Source: Hyphococcus sp. (GTDB taxonomy: Bacteria > Pseudomonadota > Alphaproteobacteria > Caulobacterales > Parvularculaceae). Taken from it: a DNA stretch of 64,000 nucleotides. The stretch spans positions 1-64,000 of the forward strand of contig JAJFFY010000081.1 in assembly GCA_021776415.1 (NCBI GenBank), in the 5' to 3' direction. The notes beneath the pieces are model-generated. The model was not told where the DNA came from, made no database searches, and saw nothing but the letters and a program-made list of their open reading frames with translations. Every line of letters starts with the position of its first letter. Position 1 is the stretch's first letter. Shown in pieces: positions 53,527 through 63,483 of this stretch. Both the position numbers and the translations under genes were made by a program.

Positions 53527-54594
53527 ATGACCAGGATTAATCGGCGCGCGATTGTCGCCGGCGGCGGCGCAGCAATGATCGCGGCGACTTGTAGCACGCC
53601 CGCATTTGCCCATGACGGCGACGGCCCGGTCGGCGCCTGGACGCCGTTGGCGGATATGCCCTTCCCGGTTCAGGAAATTTATCCGGCGCCGTTCTGGAAG
53701 GCGCCGGGCGCAACGTCTGGTCTGAAGCCGCGAGCCTACAATATTCTTATCAATGCCGGCGGCCTCATTCCGGGCGGCCAATATAATGTCACTGACGCCG
53801 TTACCTATTACGACCCGGCCGACAACCAATGGCGCTATGGCGCAAAGCTGCCAGAAGCGCGCCACCATATCGCCCTGGTCAACAATAACGGCTATTTGTA
53901 CGGCGTCGGCGGCTTCGCGCGCGATGCCGGCGGCGGCTGGCGGATGCGCGCCAACTGCTGGCGTATGAGCGCGATTGATGCGCCGTGGGAGACCATGGCG
54001 TCCCTGCCCCACCCCCAGGCGGAAGCGGTTTGCGCATCTCTTGGCGGGCGCATCCACTTTGTCGGCGGCCGCGCGCCAGCCGGGAGCCAGAACCGAAACT
54101 GGTCCGATCACATCGACACGGACGAACACTGGGCTTATGACGCGGCCGCCAATCGTTGGCGCGCCCTGGCGCCCCTGCTGACGCCGCGAAATTCCGCCGC
54201 CGGCGCTGTTGTCGGCAGCGTCCTTTACGTTATCGGCGGGCGCACCGTGAATGACGGCAATACCGGCGTTGTTGAAGTCTATGATCCGATGTCGGACCGC
54301 TGGGAGACGGCAAGCCCAATGCCGCAGGCGCAAGCCGGCCTCGCCGCAGCGGTGTTGGGCGGGAAAATCTATGTCTTTGGCGGCGAATATTTCTCGCCCG
54401 GCGGCGGCGGCGTTTACGCGCAAGCCTGGGAATATGATCCGCGCAAAGATAAATGGCGCGCCGTCGCCGCCATGCCCCACCCCCGCCACGGCCTCGGCGC
54501 AGTGACAATCAACAACACCATCTACGTCCTCGGCGGAGCCTTAAAAGCCGGCGGCGAAGACACATCGGCGGTGTTGGACAAGTTTGAGATTTGA
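53527..54594 (+). CDS. exported kelch-repeat beta-propeller protein
   Basis: Tat-like RINRRAIVAGGGAAM leader; repeated kelch blades such as LYVIGGRTVNDGNTGVVEVYDPMSDRWETASPMPQ. Confidence 0.9.
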   Translation: MTRINRRAIVAGGGAAMIAATCSTPAFAHDGDGPVGAWTPLADMPFPVQEIYPAPFWKAPGATSGLKPRAYNILINAGGLIPGGQYNVTDAVTYYDPADNQWRYGAKLPEARHHIALVNNNGYLYGVGGFARDAGGGWRMRANCWRMSAIDAPWETMASLPHPQAEAVCASLGGRIHFVGGRAPAGSQNRNWSDHIDTDEHWAYDAAANRWRALAPLLTPRNSAAGAVVGSVLYVIGGRTVNDGNTGVVEVYDPMSDRWETASPMPQAQAGLAAAVLGGKIYVFGGEYFSPGGGGVYAQAWEYDPRKDKWRAVAAMPHPRHGLGAVTINNTIYVLGGALKAGGEDTSAVLDKFEI

Positions 54595-54762
54595 TTGAGT
54601 ATCGAATGTTGGCCACCGGAGCGAGTGAAAAACAATATTGGACAGCGGTGAGTGCCCGAGCCAAAAAATATACCAGACTCCAGCGGCTTATTGCATTTTC
54701 GGACGGATATCCCGAGAAGGGTTTGACAGGGCTGTGATAGCCATCTATCGCACGCCACTCGT

Positions 54763-54849
54763 GCCCAGGTGGCGGAATTGGTAGACGCGCTGCGTTCAGG
54801 TCGCAGTGGCCGAAAGGTCGTGGAAGTTCGAGTCTTCTCCTGGGCACCA
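54763..54849 (+). tRNA. tRNA-Leu (anticodon CAG)
   Basis: GCCCAGGTGGCGGAATTGGTAGACGCGCTGCGTTCAGGTCGCAGTGGCCGAAAGGTCGTGGAAGTTCGAGTCTTCTCCTGGGCACCA, with long variable arm. Confidence 0.97.
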
Positions 54850-54953
54850 GAACATAATCCTACCAAGTACGTTTCAGTAAAATAACCCAAATAAAACAAT
54901 TATATAGCTGTAATTCAGCACTTCGCAAGTGCGGTAATGTCCGGCTTGGTGTG

Positions 54954-55042
54954 TTGGTATCCAGCTAAATTGTTGGTATATTTGTTGGTAATAGCGGGTT
55001 GATGTTCCTATCTGTTAGGAGTGGTACCAACGGAAATACCAA
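54954..55042. promoter_or_regulatory. cluster of TTGGTA/TACCAA iterons (putative integrase arm sites)
   Basis: TTGGTAT at 54954 and 54973, TTGGTAA at 54985, TACCAA at 55025, ATACCAA at 55036. Confidence 0.6.
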
Positions 55043-55044
55043 CA

Positions 55045-56247
55045 ATGCCTCTCACTGATATTCAAGTTCGCAGCCTGAAGCCGGAAGCCAAGCCCTTTCG
55101 AAAGAGCGACGGTGGCGGGCTATTTGTGGAAGTCAGACCCAATGGCTCGAAGCTGTGGCGGATGGCCTATCGCCATGGTGGAAAGCAAAAGCTGCTTTCC
55201 TTTGGAGCGTATCCCGATACCACCCTCGCCAGGGCCCGAGCTAAACGCCAGCAAGCCAAAACACTACTCGCTGACGGGCTCGATCCAATGGCCAGTGCAA
55301 AGGCCGAGCAAGAACAGCAAAGAGCCCTGAGCGAGCACACATTCGGCAAAATCGCAGCCGAGCTTGTCGCCAAAGGCGAAAAGGAGGGGCTAGCCGCAAG
55401 AACAATCGAAAAGAAGCGGTGGGTGCTGAGCATGGCGAAAGCCGATCTCGGTAACCTACCGATTGAATCTATCACTGCTGCTGAAGTGCTAGCCGTTCTT
55501 CGCAAGGTGGAGGCGAAAGGGAACTATGAGACGGCGAAGCGTATGCGCTCAATCATTGGGCAAGTATTCCGTTACGCCGTCGCCACCGCGCGCGCCTCGA
55601 ATGACCCGACATTCGGGCTTCGTGGCGCCCTGATTACCCCTAAAACCGTACACTTGTCGGCGCTGACGGATTGGGAAGATTTTGCCGGATTGATTAGGGC
55701 GGTCTGGGGCTATCAGTCTGGCGCACCAGAAACGCGCACTGCACTGAAGCTGATGGCGCTTTTATATCCCCGCCCCGGCGAATTGAGGCAAGCCAAATGG
55801 CATGAATTTGATCTAGACGCCGCGACCTGGAATATTCCCAAAGAGCGCATGAAAATGCGCCGCCCTCATATCAAACCCCTACCCACACAAGCCATCGAAT
55901 TGCTCAAAGAATTGCGGTTGGTGAATCCCGATGGTGATTTGGTCTTCCCGTCAGCATGGGCGAACAGCAAGCCAATTAGCGACAACACTATGAACACCGC
56001 ATTGCGCCGGATGGGCTTCACGAGAGAAGAATGCACATCGCACGGATTTCGCGCCAGCGCCTCCAGCCTGCTGAATGAAAGCGGCAAGTGGTCGCCTGAC
56101 GCCATCGAGGCAGAACTTGCCCATGTCGGCGCGGACGAAATCCGCCGCGCCTACCACCGCGCCACATATTGGGATGAACGGGTGAAGATGGCTCAATGGT
56201 GGGCGGATAAAGTCGAAAGCGCGTGGAAAAATACTCAGACCACATAG
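55045..56247 (+). CDS. int: P4-type tyrosine recombinase/integrase (DUF4102 arm-binding domain)
   Basis: MPLTDIQVRSLKPEAKPFRKSDGGGLFVEVRPNGSKLWRMAYR; YPRPGELR, HGFRASASSLLNE, YHRATYWDERVKMAQWWADKV. Confidence 0.96.
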   Translation: MPLTDIQVRSLKPEAKPFRKSDGGGLFVEVRPNGSKLWRMAYRHGGKQKLLSFGAYPDTTLARARAKRQQAKTLLADGLDPMASAKAEQEQQRALSEHTFGKIAAELVAKGEKEGLAARTIEKKRWVLSMAKADLGNLPIESITAAEVLAVLRKVEAKGNYETAKRMRSIIGQVFRYAVATARASNDPTFGLRGALITPKTVHLSALTDWEDFAGLIRAVWGYQSGAPETRTALKLMALLYPRPGELRQAKWHEFDLDAATWNIPKERMKMRRPHIKPLPTQAIELLKELRLVNPDGDLVFPSAWANSKPISDNTMNTALRRMGFTREECTSHGFRASASSLLNESGKWSPDAIEAELAHVGADEIRRAYHRATYWDERVKMAQWWADKVESAWKNTQTT

Positions 56248-56303
56248 GGTGAAATAGGACATAATGATACTTATATTTCGGTTCCCTTTAGTTCGGAGCC
56301 AAC

Positions 56304-57005
56304 ATGGAAAGCATAGATTTTTGGAAGCTGTGCGACCAATTAAGCATTGTGCATGCCGCATTGCTTATCGTCGGTCATAACCCGTCAGAACACCAAGCCG
56401 TCGAGGATCAAGATTCAAGCCGTCAACCGGTTGGATATGACGGCGCGAAACACGCAATAATATCTGGATTAAGGAAAGAGAAGATCGAAGGTAAGTTGTT
56501 GTATGATCAGCCATATAACGATGACGGCGATCCATATTTAAGCGTTGTTCGATCATATGTTGATGTTGAGAGTCTTAAAGTGTGGCTATTATCCAAGAAT
56601 TTGAGGGAACACTTTTTCTTCTTTCCAGAAGCTAAGGTCAGCGAGTTTTTGGATAAAGATCACTCCAGATATTCTTCCAAGCTGGCCGCCGCTGTGACCG
56701 CATGGAACTGGCTTGACGACGAATCAAAGCTTGAAGGCAGGACGCCAAAACAGGCCGTTCAGAAATGGCTTCGCAAGAATGCTGCTGAGTACGGTATTTG
56801 CGATGAAGATGGTAAGCCCAATGAGTCGGTTGTTGCCAACATCTCTCAAATGGTGAATTGGCAAACAAAGGGCGGCGCCCCTCGCACCCCTACCAAGAAA
56901 GTTGCTTCCGATATATCTACTGGGCCGAAAACCCAAATGTCTGTATCCGATCCATCGTCTGCTTCTATGCAATCCTATGAAATGGATGACGATATACCAT
57001 TCTAA
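56304..57005 (+). CDS. hypothetical island protein with SSB-like C-terminal tip
   Basis: 233 aa; AAAVTAWNWLDDESKLEGRTPKQAVQKWLRKNAAEYGICDEDGKPNESVVANISQMVNWQTKGGAP, low-complexity linker, terminal YEMDDDIPF. Confidence 0.8.
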   Translation: MESIDFWKLCDQLSIVHAALLIVGHNPSEHQAVEDQDSSRQPVGYDGAKHAIISGLRKEKIEGKLLYDQPYNDDGDPYLSVVRSYVDVESLKVWLLSKNLREHFFFFPEAKVSEFLDKDHSRYSSKLAAAVTAWNWLDDESKLEGRTPKQAVQKWLRKNAAEYGICDEDGKPNESVVANISQMVNWQTKGGAPRTPTKKVASDISTGPKTQMSVSDPSSASMQSYEMDDDIPF

Positions 57006-57148
57006 AATATTGAAGTTCCTATATGAATTGCTGTTTAAATATCAATATGCAGTATGTTAGCTGTGAATCTGCAACATAACATCATCCTTTCCACTGCAGG
57101 TTTTCTGCAAAATAAAGCCTATTTTCAGCGCCAACTTTTCTAAAATTC

Positions 57149-57179
57149 TTATGCGACGCAACCAATCGGAGTCGCATAA
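57149..57179. promoter_or_regulatory. perfect 9-bp dyad overlapping alpA-like start codon
   Basis: TTATGCGAC-gcaaccaatcgga-GTCGCATAA, ATG at 57179-57181. Confidence 0.6.
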
Positions 57180-57397
57180 TGATCAACGCAGCTACACTAC
57201 CTCACACCGGCTTTGTCCGCCTTAAACATATTCTTTCCCCTGAAGGGCCTATCCCAGTTTCTAAATCCACATGGTGGGCGGGCGTGAAGGATGGGCGTTT
57301 TCCAAAACCGCTGAAGTTTGGCGCCCGCGTGACTGTGTGGCGGGTGGAAGAAATCCACGCGCTCATCGCTAACGGCGTTCCCGGCGATGGCGCGTAA
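57179..57397 (+). CDS. AlpA family HTH regulator/excisionase-like
   Basis: FVRLKHILSPEGPIPVSKSTWWAGVKDGRFPKPLKFGARVTVWRVEEIHALIANG. Confidence 0.9.
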   Translation: MINAATLPHTGFVRLKHILSPEGPIPVSKSTWWAGVKDGRFPKPLKFGARVTVWRVEEIHALIANGVPGDGA

Positions 57398-57848
57398 GCT
57401 GGTTGGTCGGTCTATCAGCATTCATCGCAGCTATCCTGTGAAAGACATTGCCGACGCCCTTCGCGTTCATAAGGGCACGGTGTTGCGGTGGATCAGAAAC
57501 GGTGATTTGATGCCCATCGATGACGGCAGGCCAATTCTTGTCCAAGGCAAAACGCTTCGCGCCTATCTGGAATGGCGTAAGCCGAAAAAGCAGAAATGCG
57601 CACTGGACGAGTGGTATTGCTTGAAGTGTCGCGAGCCGCGCCATGCCGCCTTCGAGGAAGGCGAGATCGTGTCAGCCAATCGCCGAACTTGCAACATCCG
57701 GGCGCTTTGCTGCCAGTGCGCAACGGTGATGCATAAGCGGTTTTCAATACCTACCCTCACTAACCTTACCGCGTCCGTACGCCTTTCGGCTCAACATCAC
57801 CTCAAACACCTAATTGAATGCAAACAACCCTGCCTGAGTGTTCACTAA
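57387..57848 (+). CDS. HTH (excisionase-like) protein with C-terminal zinc-ribbon-like Cys cluster
   Basis: YPVKDIADALRVHKGTVLRWIRNGDLMPIDDGRPILVQGKTLRAYL; WYCLKCREPR...LCCQCATVMHKR. Confidence 0.8.
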   Translation: MARKLVGRSISIHRSYPVKDIADALRVHKGTVLRWIRNGDLMPIDDGRPILVQGKTLRAYLEWRKPKKQKCALDEWYCLKCREPRHAAFEEGEIVSANRRTCNIRALCCQCATVMHKRFSIPTLTNLTASVRLSAQHHLKHLIECKQPCLSVH

Positions 57849-57865
57849 AATGAGGAGTTAAAGGC

Positions 57866-58966
57866 ATGGCGAAGTTTCATGCAAAGAACGAGCGTATTAA
57901 GCAAAAATATTTGACCTGGCTAGAAGACGCGAGGCGCAAGGACGTGAAGACGACGACGCAGGTTGCCGCTGCGATTTCCCTGTTTGAACGGTCAACGCGC
58001 CACCGCGATTTTGCCGCCTTCCACTTTGAACAGGCGCGCAAATTCAAGGGTGATCTGGAAGCCGCCAAGAATGAACGTACCGGCAAGCCGTTATCGCAGG
58101 CGACGATCCGCGCGCGCCTCAACATGGTCAAAGCGTTCTTTGAATGGTTGTCAGATCAGCCCGGCTACAAAAGCAAAGTCGACTATACGGACGCCGCATA
58201 TTTCAGTCCGTCGGCAAGGCAAGACCGTATCGCCAGCGCCGTTCGCGATACGCCTGTCCCAACGATTGATCAAATCAGGCATGTAGTAACCACCGCGCCG
58301 GATCAATCAGCGGTGGAAAAGAGAGATCGTGCTTTGATCGCATTCACCCTGCTGACAGGCATGAGGGACGCCGCTATCGCGTCAATGCCATTAGGAAAGG
58401 TGAACCTAGCCCGTCGCGAAGTGTTTCAAGATGCGCGCATGGTAGTAACGAAAAACGCAAAAACCATGACCACTTTCTTCTTTCCCGTGGGCGACGAATT
58501 TGTAGAGATTATCAAAGACTGGATCGACTATCTGAAAACAGAATTGCTATTCGCCGAAACTGACCCACTTTTTCCACAACCGGAAATGAAGCATGACCGC
58601 GATAGTTCCTTTAAAGTCGCAGGCCTGAAACGCGCCTACTGGCGGGATGCATCGGCGATTCGCAGAATTTTTCGGGAACGGTTTGAGGCGGCAGGATTGC
58701 CCTATTTCCACCCGCACAGTATCCGCAAGACGCTGGCGCACCTAGCTTACGAATTAAATTTAGGACTGAGAGAATCAAAAGCGTGGAGCCAAAACCTTGG
58801 CCATGAAAAGCCAATGACGACGTGGACTAGCTACGGCAAAATTGACGACAATCAGACTGGGGAAATCATGGCCGGGTTCGCCACGTTAGACCATTCGGCA
58901 GGCGACTCACCACCACCCGAAGTCATGGAATGGCTTGCAAAGGTGACAAAGAATCGGCAACTCTGA
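57866..58966 (+). CDS. tyrosine-type recombinase, second integrase
   Basis: TGMRDAAI, HPHSIRKTLAHL, LGHEKPMTTWTSYGKI give R...HxxR...H...Y. Confidence 0.92.
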   Translation: MAKFHAKNERIKQKYLTWLEDARRKDVKTTTQVAAAISLFERSTRHRDFAAFHFEQARKFKGDLEAAKNERTGKPLSQATIRARLNMVKAFFEWLSDQPGYKSKVDYTDAAYFSPSARQDRIASAVRDTPVPTIDQIRHVVTTAPDQSAVEKRDRALIAFTLLTGMRDAAIASMPLGKVNLARREVFQDARMVVTKNAKTMTTFFFPVGDEFVEIIKDWIDYLKTELLFAETDPLFPQPEMKHDRDSSFKVAGLKRAYWRDASAIRRIFRERFEAAGLPYFHPHSIRKTLAHLAYELNLGLRESKAWSQNLGHEKPMTTWTSYGKIDDNQTGEIMAGFATLDHSAGDSPPPEVMEWLAKVTKNRQL

Positions 58967-58968
58967 AG

Positions 58969-61900
58969 TTAAAGATATCGAAGCGAGATTTCTGCCTGAG
59001 CAAGCACCAGTTGAACCGCGTCATTAGATAGATCAGGCGGGTAACCGTATTTTTTCAATATGCGTTTGACAAGAATGCGCATATGGGCGCGCGCGCTTTC
59101 TTTACGATGCCAGTCAACGCTTGCATTGCTACGAAGTTTTTCGAGGAGTTCATGAGCGATAAGCCTTAAGCGCTCATTCCCCATGGCTTCAACAGCGCTC
59201 TTATTCTCCGCTAAAGCGTCGTAAAAAGCCTTCTCTTCCGGACTTAACCCAAGTTCTTCGCCTCGCGCTTTTGATGCTTTGAGGTCTTTGGCTATGGTTA
59301 TCAGTTCCTGGATCATTTCAAGCGCTGAAATAGCATTTGCGTGATAGCGTGCGACGGCGTCTTCAAGCCTCGTCGAGAACGCACGCGCCTCAACATGATT
59401 GGTTTTTGATCTGGCGGAGATTTCGCCATTCAAAAGCTTCTTTAGCGCTTCGAGCGCCAGGTTTTTGTGTTTTAGATTCTGTACCTCTTCGAGAAACTCA
59501 TCGGACAGGATCGATATATCCGGCGCATCCATTCCTACAGACTGTAGGATGTCAACGATCTCAGATGAGGCAACGGCCAGGTCGATGAGTTGCTGGATGG
59601 CGAACGTGCGGTCTTGGGTGGAAATTTTCCCGGTGGCGGTGGTTTTCTGCAGGGTCGCCCTTACTGCTTGGAAGAAGCCGATTTCGTCGCGCACAGTTGC
59701 CGCATAGTCGCTCGCGGCGGCAAGGGCGAAGGCCTTTGAGAGATTAAGCACCAAGTCATTGAACGCGCGGTGCGCTTTTTTCTTCTCATCCTCACGGGTT
59801 TTTTGCGCCGCTTCCCGTTCTTGCCATTGAAGAACCCAATCCAGCGCCTTTGCGAGCGCTGCCAGTTTTTGTTGCGGCGCGCCTGTCAAACCGTCGGAAT
59901 AATCATGCCCGTGAAAAATCAGGCGTGTGCGCTCGAAACATTCCTGCAGCGCTGCAACGGCGTCTTCCTCATTGATGCCTGTTTGCGAACGATCTGTTTC
60001 GCTATAATCGGCAAGCGCTTTTTTCAGGTTCTGCGCAATCCCGATATAGTCAACAATCAGGCCGCCTGGCTTGTTTTTGAAAACCCGGTTCACGCGCGCA
60101 ATAGCCTGCATAAGGCCATGGCCGCGCATGGGTTTGTCGACATACATCGTGTTCATGCACGGCGCGTCAAAGCCGGTCAGCCACATGTCGCGCACAATCA
60201 CTAGCTTAAGCGGATCGTTTGGGTCTCTGGCCCGTTTGGCGAGGGCGTCGCGGCGGCGTTTATTGCCGATATGCGGTTGCCAATCCAGCGGATCAGACGC
60301 CGCGCCGCTCATCACGATTTTAATCGCGCCAGTTTCGTCATCGTCGGTGTGCCAGTTCGGGCGGAGCGCAACAAATTCATTATAGAGCGCAACGCAGATG
60401 CGGCGGCTCATGCAGACAGCCATGGCTTTTCCGTCGAGGGCTTCGATGCGCCGCTCCAGGTGGTTGACCAAATCCGCCGCTACTTGCTTCAGGCGTTTAT
60501 TCGCACCGACAAGCGCCTCTACGCTTGACCATTTGGCTTTGAATTTTTCGGCTTCGGTAAGCGTATCGTCTTCAGTAAGCGCTTCAATTTCTGCGTCGAT
60601 GAGCGGTTTCTGGTAATCGTCCAGTTCGATCCGTGCAAGGCGGCTTTCGTAGTAGATCGGCACGGTGGCGCCATCGATCACCGCGCGCGTGATGTCGTAG
60701 ATGTCAATATAGTCACCAAAGATCGCGGGCGTATTGACGTCGCTGCCCTCAATCGGCGTGCCTGTGAAGCCGATAAAGGAGGCGTTGGGCAGGGCTTGGC
60801 GAATATAGTGCGCATAGCCATAGCGTTTGACGCCGGAGCTTGCGTCGATCTTCGCCGAGAGGCCATATTGGCTGCGGTGGGCTTCGTCGGCGATGATGAT
60901 GACGTTTTTGCGGTCGGTCAGTAACGGGAAGTTTTCCTCGCCCGGCTCCGGTGAGAATTTTTGCACTGTCGAGAAAATGACGCCGCCCGCCGATGCGTCC
61001 AGCAACTCTTTCAAGTCTTCGCGGCTTGTCGCCTGTTTCGGCGTCTGACGGATCAGATCGCGGCAAGTGCTGAACGTGCCGAAGAGCTGGTCATCGAGAT
61101 CATTGCGGTCAGTCAGTATGAGAAGCGTCGGATTCTCCAACGCCTTTGCATTGACGGCTAACCCGGCAAAGAACGCCATCAGGAAGCTTTTGCCAGAGCC
61201 TTGCGTATGCCAGATAACGCCGATCTTGCGGTCGCCGTTGGGGGCGGTCGCCTCGACGGCTTCGCGCAAGGCTTTCTTTGCGCCGTGATATTGATGGTAA
61301 CCGGCGATAATCTTGAACAACCCATCGCCCCTGTCGCCAAAGACGGTGAAGTCGCGGATGATGTCGAGGAAAACCTCGCGGTTGAACACCCCCTGCAACA
61401 GAGTTTCCATCTCCGGCGTGCCGGGTTCGGCGTAGGTTTCGCCGTCGATAGTTCGCCATGGCATGAAGCGTTCTTCATTGGCGGTGAGGGAGCCGATGCG
61501 GGCCTGCATGCCGTCGGAAGTCACCAGAATAGCGTTGGTGCGAAACAGGCTGGGGATTTGTTCTTTATAGGTTTGAAGCTGATTGTAGGCGCCCTTCAGC
61601 GTCGCGTTTTCGTCAGCGGCGTTTTTCAACTCCAGCACCGCGACGGGCAAGCCGTTCAAAAAGCAAACCAGATCGGGGCGGCGGTTGCGCTGACCTTCAA
61701 TCACGGTGAACTGGTTCGTTACCAGCCAGTCATTCGCCCCCACATTGTCAAAGTCGATCAGCCAGACGCGGTCGCTTTTAATCGCACCATCATCGGCGCG
61801 ATATTCAACGCCGACGCCATCGGTGATGAGGCGATGAATACGCCGGTTTTCCTCGATCAGATTTGGTTTGTCCGTGGTCAGAACACGGGCCAGCACTGCC

Positions 61901-62103
61901 TCTATCGCGTCATCGGGGACGTTCGGATTCAGCGCGCGCACTGCCCGGTCAAAACGTTTGGTGAGGATCACATCGCCAAAGCTGGTGCGCTGCGGCGCAG
62001 CCCCATCGGGTGAGATCGCGCCGCTATCGAGATACACCCAGCCGAGACTTTTAAGCGTTTCAATGCCCGCCTGTTCAACGTGGTCTTCGGAGAAACCACT
62101 CAT
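58969..62103 (-). CDS. hsdR: type I restriction endonuclease subunit R
   Basis: [61 protein letters not shown]-like helicase motifs. Confidence 0.96.
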   Translation of the reverse strand: MSGFSEDHVEQAGIETLKSLGWVYLDSGAISPDGAAPQRTSFGDVILTKRFDRAVRALNPNVPDDAIEAVLARVLTTDKPNLIEENRRIHRLITDGVGVEYRADDGAIKSDRVWLIDFDNVGANDWLVTNQFTVIEGQRNRRPDLVCFLNGLPVAVLELKNAADENATLKGAYNQLQTYKEQIPSLFRTNAILVTSDGMQARIGSLTANEERFMPWRTIDGETYAEPGTPEMETLLQGVFNREVFLDIIRDFTVFGDRGDGLFKIIAGYHQYHGAKKALREAVEATAPNGDRKIGVIWHTQGSGKSFLMAFFAGLAVNAKALENPTLLILTDRNDLDDQLFGTFSTCRDLIRQTPKQATSREDLKELLDASAGGVIFSTVQKFSPEPGEENFPLLTDRKNVIIIADEAHRSQYGLSAKIDASSGVKRYGYAHYIRQALPNASFIGFTGTPIEGSDVNTPAIFGDYIDIYDITRAVIDGATVPIYYESRLARIELDDYQKPLIDAEIEALTEDDTLTEAEKFKAKWSSVEALVGANKRLKQVAADLVNHLERRIEALDGKAMAVCMSRRICVALYNEFVALRPNWHTDDDETGAIKIVMSGAASDPLDWQPHIGNKRRRDALAKRARDPNDPLKLVIVRDMWLTGFDAPCMNTMYVDKPMRGHGLMQAIARVNRVFKNKPGGLIVDYIGIAQNLKKALADYSETDRSQTGINEEDAVAALQECFERTRLIFHGHDYSDGLTGAPQQKLAALAKALDWVLQWQEREAAQKTREDEKKKAHRAFNDLVLNLSKAFALAAASDYAATVRDEIGFFQAVRATLQKTTATGKISTQDRTFAIQQLIDLAVASSEIVDILQSVGMDAPDISILSDEFLEEVQNLKHKNLALEALKKLLNGEISARSKTNHVEARAFSTRLEDAVARYHANAISALEMIQELITIAKDLKASKARGEELGLSPEEKAFYDALAENKSAVEAMGNERLRLIAHELLEKLRSNASVDWHRKESARAHMRILVKRILKKYGYPPDLSNDAVQLVLAQAEISLRYL

Positions 62104-63380
62104 GCCGCCACCATCGCTTTGGCGCCGGCCGCGCGGACGTGGCCTGACATGAGTTTGGGCAGGAGGTAGTCGCGAGTTTGGGCGAGGGTTTGGTTTTCTT
62201 TGCTTCTGTGCCGAATATGCTCAAACATCACTTTGGAAAGGCTGTCGAATGCTTTGAGGATGGGATTAGGTGGGAGAGCGAACTCATAGGCCGCCAATGC
62301 CGAAGCCTGCGCGCGCTGGCGACCAGATGTTCCGGTCATACTTTGGATGGCGGCGACTTTAAACTCGGGATGGCGCGTTAGGCAATAAGCCAAAACTTTT
62401 GGGACATCCGATCGAGTTCTCAAAACGATAAATTCTGTTGAGCCCCAACCGATGGTTTGGGTGTCTGGTAAGAAATCAACAAAGGCCGCTTTGCCGTTCT
62501 CAAGGCAAGGGGTTATTCGAGCAAGTAGTGCGTCGCCATTCCGAAATTTCATCCCAGATCCAAATTTGCGAGGTATTGGGGGGCTAGCAATTGACCCTTT
62601 TGTCGGCAAAGAACTCATATCAGAATAGAGCGATAAATCTCCTTTTCTGAGCGTTTCTTTGGGGTTGAAGTCTATAAGATCTCTTGCTGCACCAAGCACC
62701 CACCCCACCGGCAAGCCGTTGTCGCCGAGTGTTTCGGGGAAGAGGGCGGCGAGTTTGGCGGCTTCGTCAGGGTTCTGAATAAGACCGCCGAGGATTTGGC
62801 CCGCGTCGCGCGCGCCCTCCATCTTGCGTTTAACCGGGCCGAAATCGACAAACCAGTCGCGGAACAGCGCCTGCGCCATAGCCTCCAGCGTCTCATTCGC
62901 CCGCCGGTTCAACTCGATCTTGTCGTCGAGGGCGGAGAGGAAGTTGGCGATCTGCGTTTCAGAACCGCCGATACTTTGTGGCCAGTATATGCCGTTAAGT
63001 TGATTAGCTGAAACGTTTGGAAACGTAGAGCCTGTCGCCGCCGCCAATAGGTCGGGTAAGTAATATTCTACGACAGCACGCACGATTCTATTCAGGTCGC
63101 TTCGTTTGTGACGTATCGCAGCTATACCCCGCCCGATAGCATATCGTTGATCCGCCCAGTTCATTCGCCCAGTGGTTGAGCCGCGAACACAAAATAGTAG
63201 ATCACCAGGTTCGGCTACTTTTCTTACTTCTGTTGTAAACTGAATAGGCGTAGGATGATGACTTCCAAATTCGGTCGGACCATTAAGAAGCGGAAGCCCA
63301 TCGCCAAAAACATTGCAGGCATTACCAGGTGGGGACTGCCCCATTATTACTTCAGCGTGATCTGAAAGTGTCTCACCCAT
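62100..63380 (-). CDS. hsdS: type I restriction subunit S (two half-TRD architecture)
   Basis: [23 protein letters not shown]...[40 protein letters not shown]...[19 protein letters not shown] overlap with hsdR. Confidence 0.94.
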   Translation of the reverse strand: MGETLSDHAEVIMGQSPPGNACNVFGDGLPLLNGPTEFGSHHPTPIQFTTEVRKVAEPGDLLFCVRGSTTGRMNWADQRYAIGRGIAAIRHKRSDLNRIVRAVVEYYLPDLLAAATGSTFPNVSANQLNGIYWPQSIGGSETQIANFLSALDDKIELNRRANETLEAMAQALFRDWFVDFGPVKRKMEGARDAGQILGGLIQNPDEAAKLAALFPETLGDNGLPVGWVLGAARDLIDFNPKETLRKGDLSLYSDMSSLPTKGSIASPPIPRKFGSGMKFRNGDALLARITPCLENGKAAFVDFLPDTQTIGWGSTEFIVLRTRSDVPKVLAYCLTRHPEFKVAAIQSMTGTSGRQRAQASALAAYEFALPPNPILKAFDSLSKVMFEHIRHRSKENQTLAQTRDYLLPKLMSGHVRAAGAKAMVAA

Positions 63381-63483
63381 CCTCGCGCACTCCCGCCAGC
63401 GCCGCCTCGATCCGCGCTTCCAGCTTGCGCCCCTCAGTGAATTGCTCCGCCAGCCTCTTGTGCGGCGCTGTAGCATTTTCCAT
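63373..63483 (-). CDS. 36-aa ORF translationally coupled to both Fic gene and hsdS
   Basis: [41 protein letters not shown] with upstream Fic stop, ATGGGTGA overlap with hsdS start. Confidence 0.6.
   Translation of the reverse strand: MENATAPHKRLAEQFTEGRKLEARIEAALAGVREDG

Noticed and set aside
54951-55042. TTGGTA repeats considered as a CRISPR array
   Set aside because: Repeat unit only 6-7 bp, irregular spacing and mixed orientation; fits integrase binding sites. No CRISPR array seen elsewhere in the window.
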